A stretch of DNA of 64,000 bases. Source: Myxococcales bacterium. GTDB taxonomy: Bacteria > Myxococcota_A > UBA9160 > SMWR01. Positions 53,054 to 62,597 of this stretch are shown piece by piece. A program made the position numbers and the translations under genes. Positions within the stretch are counted from its first letter, which is position 1; each line of letters starts with the position of its first letter. The notes below the pieces were generated by a model. The model did no database searches. It was not told the DNA's origin and saw nothing but the letters and a program-made list of their open reading frames with translations. The DNA is taken from positions 28,496 to 92,495 of the forward strand of contig JADFQO010000009.1 of assembly GCA_022561775.1 (NCBI GenBank), read 5' to 3'.

Positions 53054-53791
53054 ATGTCGCTAAAACGCCGACTGTTCCGGGCCTTAGCGCTCGGAATCGC
53101 GCTGATTCTTCTCCTCGTGGTCGCCGCTACCGCGATTCCCATCTTCTTGTTCGCATCGATTGCGCCACCGACGACGGCGTTCATGCTCGCGAGCCGCCAT
53201 TCCGATCCCGCAACGGGAAAGCCCTGCAATGTCGTGGATTACGAGTGGCTGGACTTCGAGCTGATCGCGCTGGATCTGGGGCTGGCCGTGATCGTCGCCG
53301 AAGACCAGCGCTTTTTCGAACACGCGGGATTCGATCTGAACGCAATTACCCAAGCACTGACCGAACATACCCGGCGTGGCCGACTGCGCGGAGCGAGCAC
53401 CATTAGTCAACAGGTGGCGAAAAACCTCTTCCTGTTGCCGAGTCGGAGCCTGGCCCGCAAGGGCCTGGAAGCCTGGTTTACCGCATGGCTCGAGCGGGTG
53501 TGGTCGAAACGCCGGATCCTCGAGGTCTACCTGAACGTCGCGCAGTTCGGACCCTGCCTGTTCGGCGCGGGAGCGGCAAGTGACCGCTACTTCGACACCG
53601 AGGCCATTGCGCTGAGTCCTGACGAGGCCGCGCTCCTCGCCGCGGTACTCCCCAACCCAAAAAGCCGGCGCGCGCTCGATCCGGGACCCTACACGCGCGC
53701 GCGAAGTGCTGAAATTCTCGAATTGATGAACTGGCATCGAGACAAGACGATCGGAACGCGTCTTTCGCGAATCGCCAGCAAAAGAAATTGA
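53054..53791 (+). CDS. mtgA: Monofunctional peptidoglycan glycosyltransferase
   Basis: 245 residues. One N-terminal membrane helix, then the GT51 motifs: EDQRFFEHAGFD with the catalytic glutamate, GASTISQQVAKNLFL and KRRILEVYLNVAQFG. It polymerises lipid II into glycan strands at the inner membrane. No transpeptidase domain follows. Divergent from the phosphatase lipoprotein. Confidence 0.93.
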   Translation: MSLKRRLFRALALGIALILLLVVAATAIPIFLFASIAPPTTAFMLASRHSDPATGKPCNVVDYEWLDFELIALDLGLAVIVAEDQRFFEHAGFDLNAITQALTEHTRRGRLRGASTISQQVAKNLFLLPSRSLARKGLEAWFTAWLERVWSKRRILEVYLNVAQFGPCLFGAGAASDRYFDTEAIALSPDEAALLAAVLPNPKSRRALDPGPYTRARSAEILELMNWHRDKTIGTRLSRIASKRN

Positions 53792-53872
53792 ATTGCGGAG
53801 CATTCGGCTGATGGATCGGGCTGCAGCACGTTCCCGCCAATTCACTCCGCATGCGCTGCAAGAGGCTACCGA

Positions 53873-54577
53873 ATGAGATGGATTCGACTCGTCCAGGGCT
53901 TCCTGATCGTTTCGCTGGCACTCTCGCTACCCGCAGCCGCGCTGACCGTATTTGCGTTCGACGCCGATCGGGGCTTGACCGGCGACGCAGTCACGGTCGT
54001 CTTCCTGGGCGTGTTCGTGGGCCTCCTCTCCACGCCATGGTGGCCGGCCACCGGGCAACGCGGGCGACCGCGTTTCGAAAGCCTACAGGGCATGGTGATG
54101 ATCTGGTTCGGGGTCACGTTCACGACCCACCTGAGTTGGGAACTCGGTTGGGTGTTGCTCCGCGACGCGATCCTCGCTTCGCCAGACGCAGTCTGGTCCT
54201 ACCCGTGGTGGGTCTATATCGACGGAGGCGACGCGCGCTACGCGAGCGACAGCGGGCAGTTGATCACTTTGGAATCCCTGACGGCGGCCGTGGGCGCGCT
54301 GGGGTTCAGTGCCCTCTGGCTGCGTTACCGGTCGAACGGGCAGAACCCGACGGCAACGCTGATGCTGATGGCGACCGCTGTCGCCCATATCTACGGCACC
54401 ATCATGTATTTTGGAAGTGAGGCTCTCGATGGCTTTCCCAACGTCGATACCACGAGCTTTGTCGATACCGTGCTGAAGTTCTGGATCCTCAACGGAATCT
54501 GGCTCGTCATGCCATGGGCCGTGCTCTATTGGGGCCGGCGGATCCTCTACGAGCAGATCGAGAATCGGCAGCGATAG
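53873..54577 (+). CDS. EXPERA/emopamil-binding-protein-like membrane protein
   Basis: 234 residues with about five hydrophobic segments. By comparison with human EBP from memory, the following align: HLSWE (His86, Glu90), GDARY (Asp120, Arg122, Tyr123), LESLTA (Glu134, Thr137), HIYGTIMYFGSEALDGF and NGIWLVMPW (Asn207, Trp210). These are the His, Glu, Glu, Thr, Asn and Trp positions found essential by mutagenesis of the human sterol delta8-delta7 isomerase. The natural substrate in this organism is unknown. It follows mtgA by 81 bp; no sterol gene is nearby. Confidence 0.75.
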   Translation: MRWIRLVQGFLIVSLALSLPAAALTVFAFDADRGLTGDAVTVVFLGVFVGLLSTPWWPATGQRGRPRFESLQGMVMIWFGVTFTTHLSWELGWVLLRDAILASPDAVWSYPWWVYIDGGDARYASDSGQLITLESLTAAVGALGFSALWLRYRSNGQNPTATLMLMATAVAHIYGTIMYFGSEALDGFPNVDTTSFVDTVLKFWILNGIWLVMPWAVLYWGRRILYEQIENRQR

Positions 54578-54608
54578 CCGACCCGTTCGGACGCTACCAG
54601 GGTGACCG

Positions 54609-55040
54609 CTAGGATCCGTCTGCCTCTTCCAGATCGAGGGCGACTGAATTCATGCAGTAGCGCTTGCCGGTAGAGGGCGGGCCATCGGGAAAAACGTGAC
54701 CGAGGTGAGCGTCACAGCGGGCACAGAGTACTTCGGTCCGAAGGGTTCCGGTGCTGCGATCTTCCCTACTGGAGACACTCGCCTCCGCAATCGGCTGCGT
54801 GAAGCTCGGCCATCCGGTGCCGGATTCATACTTCGATTCCGAGTTGAACAGCGCGTTTCCGCAACACACGCAGCGGTAGATTCCCTCGCGCTTGCAATCG
54901 TTGTACGCGCCCGTAAACGGTCGCTCCGTCCCCTTCTGCCGACACACCTCGTACTGCTCCGGGGCGAGCTGTGCCCGCCATTCGGCGTCGCTCTTGGTGA
55001 TCCGTTTCCCGCCAGGTCGTTCGCCGTCTGCGTCGCTCAT
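54609..55040 (-). CDS. msrB: Peptide-methionine (R)-S-oxide reductase
   Basis: 143 residues, ATG with AGGAG 9 nt upstream. Both zinc pairs ([10 protein letters not shown] and [12 protein letters not shown]) and the catalytic cysteine in RYCMNSVAL are present, along with GTGWPSF. It repairs oxidised methionine in proteins. Convergent with the EBP-like gene. Confidence 0.95.
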   Translation of the reverse strand: MSDADGERPGGKRITKSDAEWRAQLAPEQYEVCRQKGTERPFTGAYNDCKREGIYRCVCCGNALFNSESKYESGTGWPSFTQPIAEASVSSREDRSTGTLRTEVLCARCDAHLGHVFPDGPPSTGKRYCMNSVALDLEEADGS

Positions 55041-55350
55041 CGCAGTGAACTCCTATCTTTGCTCGACTTTTGTCCAACCGTCCCGCCACGGCGCCGCTTC
55101 TCGCCCGACAGAGCGGAGTTTAACAGCTCGAGCGCCCCCCGGGGGCGATTCCTGTGAAGCCGTGCTGACGACTCGGCTCGATGGATCCGATACCCTCTCG
55201 AACGTCTGAATACCCTTGCGCTCGCAGCCGTCTACTCAGCTGCGAACAGAGACCAGCCCCACCGAGCCACGCAGGAGGGACCAGAAGGTCGATGGCCCAC
55301 AGATAGGGAGTTCCAGGGTCGGGGACGCTCTCGCGGAAGAGGAGAAGACG
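55041..55350. other. 310-bp gene-free stretch, divergent promoters likely
   Basis: It separates msrB from the His/Arg/Ser-rich protein gene, so promoters in both directions probably lie here. I see an AGGAG ribosome site at 55340 for the downstream gene. I see no RNA gene, repeat or defensible promoter boxes. Confidence 0.6.
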
Positions 55351-56241
55351 ATGCGCACCGTTTTGCGTTCGACGCTGATACTCGCAATCGCTGGCGCTGC
55401 GGGCACAGCCCAGGCGTTGGAGAGCCGCGACTGGGAAGCGCTCGAAGAAACCGCTCAGCATTCCCTCGAATACGCCAAGACCAACGAATCGGCCGCCTGG
55501 GTGAATCCAGACTCCGGGACCGAAGGCAGCTTCACACCCATTGCGACCCATGAAGGCCCCGACGGTCAGGTCTGCCGCGAATACGCGGTCGACGCGATCA
55601 TCGACGGTCGCGAAGAGGTCGTCTACGGGACCGCGTGTCGTCGACCGGACGGCAGCTGGGTCGAGGCGAACGCCGAGTACCGCGAAGCCGATCCACCCGT
55701 AGCAACCAGCGTGGTGTACTCGGGTACGAACTGGTGGTGGATCATCCCGAGCATCGCGATCTCTGGTGGGTATTGTTCGAGCAGTTTTTGCGTTGGTGGC
55801 TATTTCGGTTCCTACTATCCGAGCTGGTATTACCCCTGGGGAATCGGCTTCAGCTACTCGCATATCGGTCACCGGGGCTACTACTATCCCTACTACGGTA
55901 ACAACCACTATCACCACGACCGCTACCGGAGTCGGCACGTCCGCCACCATCGGAACGAGCACCAAGACGACTACCGGAGTGGACATCAGAACCAGTATCA
56001 GAGTAAGCACAAGAACCACCACCGCGGTGGAAACTCGAAGCAAGTGCACTCGCGTAGTCGCGGAACTGATCACGACCGGCCGACGCATACGCGATCGAGA
56101 AGCAGCCACTCAAGAGGCGAACGCTACGCGAGCAATCGATCGGGAAGTCGTCACTCGGGTGGAGGACATTCTTCGCGCGCTCGCTCGGGATCCGGGCGAT
56201 CCGGAGGCAGGCATGCTGCGCGGTCTTCAAACAGGCATTGA
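55351..56241 (+). CDS. Exported surface-antigen-like protein with His/Arg/Ser-rich tail
   Basis: 296 residues. The signal peptide ends near TAQA. Residues of about 25-110 resemble the RT0821/Lpp0805-type surface domain (WVNPDSGTEGSF, GQVCREYAV, GTACRRPDGSW). The middle is rich in Gly, Tyr and Trp (GGYFGSYYPSWYYPWG). The last about 110 residues are low-complexity His/Arg/Ser/Gly. The tail is basic and could bind metal or nucleic acid; that is inference from composition. Confidence 0.65.
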   Translation: MRTVLRSTLILAIAGAAGTAQALESRDWEALEETAQHSLEYAKTNESAAWVNPDSGTEGSFTPIATHEGPDGQVCREYAVDAIIDGREEVVYGTACRRPDGSWVEANAEYREADPPVATSVVYSGTNWWWIIPSIAISGGYCSSSFCVGGYFGSYYPSWYYPWGIGFSYSHIGHRGYYYPYYGNNHYHHDRYRSRHVRHHRNEHQDDYRSGHQNQYQSKHKNHHRGGNSKQVHSRSRGTDHDRPTHTRSRSSHSRGERYASNRSGSRHSGGGHSSRARSGSGRSGGRHAARSSNRH

Positions 56242-56268
56242 GCGACCGGCGCAGCCCAGCTGACAGGG

Positions 56269-57927
56269 TTGGGAGACTTCAACCGAAAGCCGACGCTCCG
56301 CCGCATCGCGGTCGTCACCATCGTCCTTCTCGCGGGGCTCGTGGCGGCCGCGATCGCGTACCGCCAATCAATCGCGGAAGCCCTCCTGATGCGCCAGCTC
56401 CACAACCTCGGCCTCGACCGGGCGGAATTCGTGGTCCGCCGCTTCGACGCCGGCTTGCTCGAAGTCGAGGATCTGAGCATCGGCAGCGGCGACGGACTCC
56501 AGATCGCGCAGATCGAGGCGTACTTTTCGGCGCGGGGGCTCTTCGCGAGCCGCCTCGATGCGCTGCGGATCTCGGGCGTGCGATTGCGCGGGACACTCGA
56601 CGAGGCGGGGCTCTCACTCGGCCCCCTGGATCGGCTGTTCGAACCGAACTCAGCAAGTGCCAACCCGGGTGGCAGCGCAGCACTCCCCGTATCGAGCATC
56701 GAAATCGAGGATGCCCTGCTGGAACTCGCCACCGCGGAGGGCCCCCTCCGCGTCGGCGTCGAACTGCAGGCAACCGAAAGCGCGCCGGGACAGTTCGAGG
56801 TGGACGCAGAACTACGGGTCGACCACGCGTTTGCAAACCTCGACGCCCACTTGAGATCGGAATTCAGTTTTCGCATCTCGAAAGAAGACGTCATCGAGGC
56901 GGATCTCGAAGTGGCACCTGTCGGCGTCGACTTCGAGATGGAACTCGCGACGCCCAATCGCGAGCTCGTAATCGAAATCAGCGGCTCGCATGAGTTCGCC
57001 GAGGCAAGGGGCCAAGCAGGGCTTGACCTGCATGCGATCGACTTCGATCCCGCCCAACTACAGCCGTCCACGCTCTTCCCGATCCTTTCCGATCACCTGA
57101 CAGAAGTATCGGGATCCATCGAAATGAAGGGATCTGTCGACTGGAACGCCGACGGGATGCGGGGAACCATCGAAGTCGCTGCCAGCGACCTCAGCGCCAC
57201 GGCTGCATTGGCGACGCTCGAGCATCTGAACGCGATCATCGAGCTGAACGAGACCGGTGCGACGTTGTCGGATCAAACGCTCTCGGTTGGACGATTGGAT
57301 TTTGGATTGGAACTGACGGATGGCTTGATCCGCTTCCGGGTGGAACCCGGAGGGATCGTCGCGATCGAATCGGCTTCCTGGAAATTTGCGGGTGGCGAAC
57401 TCACCACCGCCGGAGAAATCGATCCGCGATCTGAGAACTGGGAAACATCACTCCTCGCCAAGGGTGTCGATCTGACCAAGCTCCTCGAACTGGTGAATCT
57501 GGATGGTCTCAGTGGATCCGGTACGCTGGAAGGCGAGTTCCCGATTGCACTCGTGGGGGGCGAGATCGAAATTCGCAATGCCGTGCTTCGCTCCAGCGGC
57601 GAGGCTGGCGTGATCCGATATCGCCCGGATCCAGGTACGGCAGACATCGCTGCCGCCGACGATCAGTTCGCCACGACTCTCGCCGTGTTGGAGAACTTTC
57701 ACTACGAGCGGCTCGAGATCGAGATCAACGGCCCCGCGTTGGGAGCCGTGGCGGTTCAGATCCACCTGGCCGGGGTCAATCCAGATTATCAGGAAGGGCA
57801 TCCGGTCGACTTCAAGCTGTCTGTGGCTGCGCGACTTGCGGACCTGCTGCGGGACGAGATGCGTATCTACCGGATTCCGGCAGAGATCGAGGAGCGGCTC
57901 AGGGCTTTTGCGAAAAGAGCGCTCTGA
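56269..57927 (+). CDS. ydbH: YdbH-like AsmA-superfamily intermembrane lipid-transport protein
   Basis: 552 residues, TTG start, shorter than the about 880 of E. coli YdbH. One N-terminal membrane helix precedes a long beta-rich region. The last part (ALVGGEIEIRNAVLRSSGEAGVIRY) matches the conserved end of YdbH-type AsmA-like proteins. The identity is supported by ynbE and ydbL homologues directly downstream. YdbH forms a periplasmic bridge for phospholipid transport with YnbE. Confidence 0.85.
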   Translation: MGDFNRKPTLRRIAVVTIVLLAGLVAAAIAYRQSIAEALLMRQLHNLGLDRAEFVVRRFDAGLLEVEDLSIGSGDGLQIAQIEAYFSARGLFASRLDALRISGVRLRGTLDEAGLSLGPLDRLFEPNSASANPGGSAALPVSSIEIEDALLELATAEGPLRVGVELQATESAPGQFEVDAELRVDHAFANLDAHLRSEFSFRISKEDVIEADLEVAPVGVDFEMELATPNRELVIEISGSHEFAEARGQAGLDLHAIDFDPAQLQPSTLFPILSDHLTEVSGSIEMKGSVDWNADGMRGTIEVAASDLSATAALATLEHLNAIIELNETGATLSDQTLSVGRLDFGLELTDGLIRFRVEPGGIVAIESASWKFAGGELTTAGEIDPRSENWETSLLAKGVDLTKLLELVNLDGLSGSGTLEGEFPIALVGGEIEIRNAVLRSSGEAGVIRYRPDPGTADIAAADDQFATTLAVLENFHYERLEIEINGPALGAVAVQIHLAGVNPDYQEGHPVDFKLSVAARLADLLRDEMRIYRIPAEIEERLRAFAKRAL

Positions 57928-58052
57928 ATATTCGACAGACTGCGCGCGTCCATCTCGTTGAAGTCGGGAGTCCGACTGCTGGTTCGGAGGTGGACGCGTT
58001 TTGAGGAGCCCGTTAGGCTCGCAGAGCGGCAGAAACCTCGAGGGGGGAAACG

Positions 58053-58250
58053 ATGGTGACTCGCGTGTGTTTCACGCTCTTGGCCGCTTTGTGGATCGCG
58101 AGCTTCGCGGCTTGCTCGCCCAAGGTTCAGATTCAAGCTCCAAAAGAGCCGATTACGATCAATCTCAACATCAAGATCGAGCACGAGATCAGGGTCAAGG
58201 TCGACAAGGACCTCGAGAATCTTTTCGATGAGGACGACGAAATTTTCTAG
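58053..58250 (+). CDS. ynbE: YnbE-like lipoprotein
   Basis: 65 residues. Signal peptide ending in FAAC, then KVQIQAPKEPITINLNIK and IEHEIRVKVDKDL, which is nearly the E. coli YnbE sequence pattern. YnbE multimerises by beta-strand stacking at the outer-membrane end of YdbH. 125 bp after ydbH and 22 bp before ydbL. Confidence 0.93.
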   Translation: MVTRVCFTLLAALWIASFAACSPKVQIQAPKEPITINLNIKIEHEIRVKVDKDLENLFDEDDEIF

Positions 58251-58272
58251 GCAAGAATAAGGGAGCGAACCC

Positions 58273-58632
58273 ATGGGAAGACAGATCCGATTTTCGAAGC
58301 TGCTGCGATCGTCCGCGCTGTGGTTTTCGATCCTCCTCCTGCTTGGAGCGTTCGCCGCGACCGCGGCGACTCTCGACGGCGCCAAATCAGCTGGACAGAT
58401 CGGCGAGAGCGTCGACGGCTATGTGCACCTGGTAGACAAGAATGCGCCCGCCGATGTAAAGGCCGTCGTCAAAGACGTAAACAACAAACGCAGGGAAAAA
58501 TACCAGAGCATCGCAAAAAAGAGAGGAGTTCCGGTCGAGGACGTGGCCACACTTGCGGGCGCCAAACTCGTGGAGCGCGCTCCCGCGGGACAATACGTCA
58601 TGGACAGCAACGCGAAATGGCGGAAGAAATAG
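58273..58632 (+). CDS. ydbL: YdbL family (DUF1318) periplasmic protein
   Basis: 119 residues. A signal peptide is followed by the DUF1318 pattern (DGAKSAGQIGESVDGYVHLV, NNKRREKYQSIAKKRG, GAKLVERAPAGQYV). YdbL acts as a chaperone-like regulator of YnbE assembly in the YdbH system. Confidence 0.92.
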   Translation: MGRQIRFSKLLRSSALWFSILLLLGAFAATAATLDGAKSAGQIGESVDGYVHLVDKNAPADVKAVVKDVNNKRREKYQSIAKKRGVPVEDVATLAGAKLVERAPAGQYVMDSNAKWRKK

Positions 58633-58651
58633 CGCGGTCGGCAACGCCGGA

Positions 58652-59062
58652 TCATTGCTCGGCAGCGGGCACCGACTCCACGACCAGGGTCAGACCGCGT
58701 ACCTCGACGACGCGAATCGCCGAGCCAACCGAAACCGGCCCGCTACCGGTTACCAGCTCCGCCTTCCAGAGTTCCGATCCGAGCCTCACGTAGCCAGAAG
58801 GAACGAGTGGTTGGACGACCACCCCGAGCGCGCCATGGATCTCGAACATCCCGCTCGAGCCACCGGGTTCGTAGGCAACGCGCAGGATCGGATACATGAC
58901 GACGTCTTTTGCGATCCAGAGCGCTACCAACCCACAAGCAGCGAGAACGGGAAGATTCCACCAACGCACAGCGGCCGCGAGACCAAGGCTCAGCAGGATC
59001 AGATCGGGAATCTGGAACAGCGTGTAGCGCGCAATGGCCCGACCGCCGGATCCCGCGGTCAT
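58652..59062 (-). CDS. NfeD-like membrane protein
   Basis: 136 residues with two membrane helices and a C-terminal OB-fold-like domain (GVVVQPLVPSGYVRLGSELWKA ... VRGLTLVVE). NfeD proteins partner with SPFH/stomatin proteins, but none is adjacent. It starts in a 4-bp overlap with the CaiB-type gene, so it is the last gene of a pabB-CoA transferase-NfeD transcript. Confidence 0.82.
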   Translation of the reverse strand: MTAGSGGRAIARYTLFQIPDLILLSLGLAAAVRWWNLPVLAACGLVALWIAKDVVMYPILRVAYEPGGSSGMFEIHGALGVVVQPLVPSGYVRLGSELWKAELVTGSGPVSVGSAIRVVEVRGLTLVVESVPAAEQ

Positions 59063-60201
59063 TCGATGACTTTCGACCCGCGCAAGCGGGCGATCTCATC
59101 GACCGGAATCCCCCAATCCGCGAGCGCCTCGTCGGTGTGTTGACCGGCGTGGGGCGGAGGGCCTGAAATCCGGCACGGGGTACGACTGAAACGCGGTGCC
59201 GGGCCCGGCTGCAGCGCACCCGCCACCTCTACGAAGGTCCCGCGCTTTCGGAGATGGGGATGATCGCTGGCTTCCGTCATCGAAAGAACGGGTGCGAAAC
59301 AGGCGTCCGTTCCCTCGAGGATCTCGCACCACTCCTCGCGGGTCTTGGTCTTGATCAGCTCGGTGAAGCGTTCTTTTTGCTTGGGCCAGTGGGAACGGTC
59401 CATCTGATCGGGTAGATCTTCCGGCGCCAGTCCCAGCTTCGCGATCAGCTCCGTGTAGAATTTGGACTCGATCGCGCCAATTGAGATGTATTTCCCGTCG
59501 GAGGTCTCGTAGGTGTCGTAGAAGTGGGCGCCGCTGTCGAGCAGGTTGGTTCCCCTCTCGGGCTTCCACCAACCGGATTGCTGGGCGCCGTGGAGGAACG
59601 TCATCAGAGCAGCCGCACCGTCGACCATCGCGGCGTCGACGACCTGCCCCTTCCCAGAGCGAGCGCGTTCGACCAGCGCACAGGCAATTCCGTAGGCGAG
59701 AAGCATGCCGCCTCCGCCAAAGTCGCCGACCAGATTCAACGGTGGTAGCGGTTTCTCTCCCAGGCGGCCGATGGGCTCCAACGCTCCGGCCAACGCGATG
59801 TAGTTGATGTCGTGACCGGCGGCCTGGGCGAGCGGCCCTTCTTGTCCCCAACCGGTCATGCGTCCGAAGATGAGTCTCGGGTTGCGAGCGAGGCACACCT
59901 CCGGACCGGCTCCCAAACGCTCCATCACCCCAGGCCGAAATCCCTCGATGACGGCATCCGCGACTTCGACCAGGTTCAATAGCAGCTCGACGCCGTCAGG
60001 ACTCTTGAGGTCGAGGCCGACGCTGCGCCGACCTCGTGAGAGGAAGTCGAGCGGCGGCGTCGCCGGGTCACCGCCCTCGACGCGGTCGGCGCGATCGATG
60101 CGCAACACCTCGGCCCCCATGTCGGCGAGCATCATCGATGCGAAGGGCGCCGGCCCCAGGGCCGCGATTTCGAGAATTCTCACACCGGCGAGGGGTCCCA
60201 T
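59059..60201 (-). CDS. CaiB/BaiF-type CoA transferase (alpha-methylacyl-CoA racemase-like)
   Basis: 380 residues from the ATG at 60201 (GAGGAA site). GHDINYIALAGAL with the active-site His, then RSGKGQVVDAAMVDGA with the aspartate, match Amacr/MCR racemases. Length and motif spacing favour the racemase branch, which inverts 2-methyl acyl-CoAs in branched-chain and sterol side-chain oxidation. CoA transferase activity is the alternative. Confidence 0.85.
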   Translation of the reverse strand: MGPLAGVRILEIAALGPAPFASMMLADMGAEVLRIDRADRVEGGDPATPPLDFLSRGRRSVGLDLKSPDGVELLLNLVEVADAVIEGFRPGVMERLGAGPEVCLARNPRLIFGRMTGWGQEGPLAQAAGHDINYIALAGALEPIGRLGEKPLPPLNLVGDFGGGGMLLAYGIACALVERARSGKGQVVDAAMVDGAAALMTFLHGAQQSGWWKPERGTNLLDSGAHFYDTYETSDGKYISIGAIESKFYTELIAKLGLAPEDLPDQMDRSHWPKQKERFTELIKTKTREEWCEILEGTDACFAPVLSMTEASDHPHLRKRGTFVEVAGALQPGPAPRFSRTPCRISGPPPHAGQHTDEALADWGIPVDEIARLRGSKVIE

Positions 60202-60223
60202 TGTGTTCCTCACGCGATTTGAA

Positions 60224-61666
60224 TCAGCATACTTCTTCGAGTGCCGCCTCGAGCAATCGCGCTTTGTCCATGCTCTCCTGCCACTCGTCTGCAGAGTTTG
60301 AATCCACGACGATACCGCCGCCGGTATGCAAGTAGGCGCGGCCATCGCTCAACAGGATGGTGCGAATGATGACACAGAGATCCGCGCCCCCTCGGAGGTC
60401 GAAGTAACCGAGCGCTCCGGAATAAACACCTCGCCGCACGGGTTCCAGCTCATCGAGGATTCGCATCGCGGCGATCTTGGGGGCACCCGTCATCGACCCG
60501 GGTGGAAACGTCGCGCGCACCAGATCGAAGACATCGCATTCGTCGCGAAGCCGGCCACGAATCGTCGACACCATATGGTACACGGACGCGTAGCGTTCGA
60601 TCACCATGAGCTCTGGGACTTCCACGCTGCCGACCTCGCAAACGCGACCGAGATCGTTGCGAACCAGATCGACGATCATGAGATTTTCGGCTCGGTCCTT
60701 GGCGGAGGCTTCCAGTGCGGCCCGACTCGCGAGATCCGAAGCCTCGTCGCAGCCGCGCGGGCTGGTGCCCTTGATCGGTCGGCTCTCGACCCACCGATCA
60801 CCGTCGACCCTGAGGAAACGCTCTGGAGAACTGCCGACAATCGCCACCTCGGGTAGTTCGAAGTAGCTCGCAAAAGGCGCAGGGTTCAGCTCGCGTAGTT
60901 TCCGAAAGAGCGCCCACGGGTCGGCCGCGCAATCGCGCTCTTTGCGGTGGGTGAGGCAAACCTGGTAGACCTCGCCCGCCTCGATCTCCCCTTTGGCGAC
61001 ATCGATCGCTTTTGCATAGGTGTCCGCATCAAAGAACGCGAAAGGAGTCTCCGAGCGCGTCACCGAAGTGGAGCGTGCGGACGGCGACGCGCGATCGATT
61101 TGCGCGCAGATTTCGTCGACCGCCTGACGCGCGCGACCGGCTGCCGCATCGAGTTCGTTCGAAAAACCCAGTGCGCACGCGTACAACCTACCATCCCTCG
61201 AATCGTGCGCGAAAAACCGATCGACGAAGAGCAGGTAGAGATCCGGTAGTTGAAGGTCGTCGAGACCTCGAAAGTGGTGAACATCGAATTGGCCCGCCAG
61301 TTCGTATCCGAGGTAGCCCACCGCGCCACCGATGAAGGGAAGATCGGTCGGCGTCGAAGCCGAAGGCGGCTCCGGGAACAGGCTCCGTACCGCCTCCAGC
61401 AGATCGCCCGACGCTTCGCGACGGCCAACCGCCAGGCCCGGCCGCGCAGCGCGAAGACATTCGACTTCGATCTCCGAGCCGCGCCCGCGCACCACCAGGT
61501 ACGGATCGGCGCCCGCGAAGGAAAACCTCCCGTGCTCCGAAGCCAGGGCGCTATCGAGGAGCCAGGGATAGGAGCCTGAGCGCAGCTTCTCGAGCACCTC
61601 CAGCGCGCCTTGGGCAGGCAGAACTTCGCGCACCGAACTGACCGTCTTTCCCGAGAGCTGGTACAC
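60224..61666 (-). CDS. pabB: Aminodeoxychorismate synthase component I
   Basis: 480 residues from the GTG at 61666, which has GGAG 7 nt upstream; TTG at 61681 would add five residues. The C-terminal chorismate-binding domain carries PIKGTSPRG with the catalytic lysine of the PabB type and GSMTGAPK. It makes aminodeoxychorismate for folate. No pabC or glutaminase component lies next to it. Confidence 0.9.
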   Translation of the reverse strand: MYQLSGKTVSSVREVLPAQGALEVLEKLRSGSYPWLLDSALASEHGRFSFAGADPYLVVRGRGSEIEVECLRAARPGLAVGRREASGDLLEAVRSLFPEPPSASTPTDLPFIGGAVGYLGYELAGQFDVHHFRGLDDLQLPDLYLLFVDRFFAHDSRDGRLYACALGFSNELDAAAGRARQAVDEICAQIDRASPSARSTSVTRSETPFAFFDADTYAKAIDVAKGEIEAGEVYQVCLTHRKERDCAADPWALFRKLRELNPAPFASYFELPEVAIVGSSPERFLRVDGDRWVESRPIKGTSPRGCDEASDLASRAALEASAKDRAENLMIVDLVRNDLGRVCEVGSVEVPELMVIERYASVYHMVSTIRGRLRDECDVFDLVRATFPPGSMTGAPKIAAMRILDELEPVRRGVYSGALGYFDLRGGADLCVIIRTILLSDGRAYLHTGGGIVVDSNSADEWQESMDKARLLEAALEEVC

Positions 61667-61718
61667 GAGGGGTCTCCGCAAGCGAGGCTACCCCATGGTA
61701 GTAGGCTAGGCTGGCACC

Positions 61719-62570
61719 ATGAATCGAAATTTGATCTTCCACGCGGGCTGCCCAGACGGCTTTGGCGCGGCCTGGTCTGCGCGCCGTGCCTGGGGGGACG
61801 ACGCGCGCTACATCCCGAGAAGCCACGGTGACGCCTTTGATCCCGAGAGGTTCGAAGACGAACTCGTGGTCTTTGCGGACATTTCGCTACCCAACCCCCT
61901 GCTGCGGCGGTTGGGCGAGGTCGCCGGTGAGGTGCTGGTCCTCGACCACCACCTGACCGCTCGCGACCATTTCGCATCGGATCCGAGCGTCGAAAACGCC
62001 CTGACCGCCAAGGGCCATCGCGTGCATTTCGACCTCGAGCGATCGGGAGCGATGCTCGCCTGGAATCACTTTCACCCCGATGAACCCGCTCCGGATCTCC
62101 TGCGCTACGTCCAGGACCAGGATCTCTGGAAGTGGGAATTACCGGAGTCCGAAGAAATCAACGCCTCGATTGGTTCTCACCCGCAGCGCTTCAGCGACTG
62201 GGACGAACTCGCGGCACGGCCGATCGAGGACATGGCCGAGGAGGGTCGACCGATCGTTCGAGCCAACCGCATCGAGATCGAGCGTGCGGTGGCTCTCGCT
62301 CACCCGGTGGTCATCGGAAACCTGAGAATCGAGGCGGTGAACGCGCGCCAGCCCCGCGCCGCGATCGGTCACGAACTCGCAAAGCGCGCAAAATACGGCC
62401 AGCCCTGGGGCATCGTCTACCGCTTGAAGGGCCGTCACGTCGACTGTTCGATCTACTCGCTCGGAGATTGCGACGCCTCCGCGATTGCGACACAATTTGG
62501 CGGTGGCGGCCACCGGAACGCCTCGGGGTTCAGCGTATCCCTGCACTCGTGGCTTGAGAACTTCGTCTAG
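61719..62570 (+). CDS. DHH-family phosphoesterase
   Basis: 283 residues. The N-terminal HAGCPDGFGAAW replaces the usual HxDxDG, and the DHH motif is LVLDHH. The C-terminal DHHA1 glycine motif is GGGGHRNASG. Members cleave phosphodiester bonds in short oligonucleotides or cyclic dinucleotides. Divergent from pabB. Confidence 0.85.
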   Translation: MNRNLIFHAGCPDGFGAAWSARRAWGDDARYIPRSHGDAFDPERFEDELVVFADISLPNPLLRRLGEVAGEVLVLDHHLTARDHFASDPSVENALTAKGHRVHFDLERSGAMLAWNHFHPDEPAPDLLRYVQDQDLWKWELPESEEINASIGSHPQRFSDWDELAARPIEDMAEEGRPIVRANRIEIERAVALAHPVVIGNLRIEAVNARQPRAAIGHELAKRAKYGQPWGIVYRLKGRHVDCSIYSLGDCDASAIATQFGGGGHRNASGFSVSLHSWLENFV

Positions 62571-62597
62571 AAATCCACCTCGAAGACCGGGACCGAT

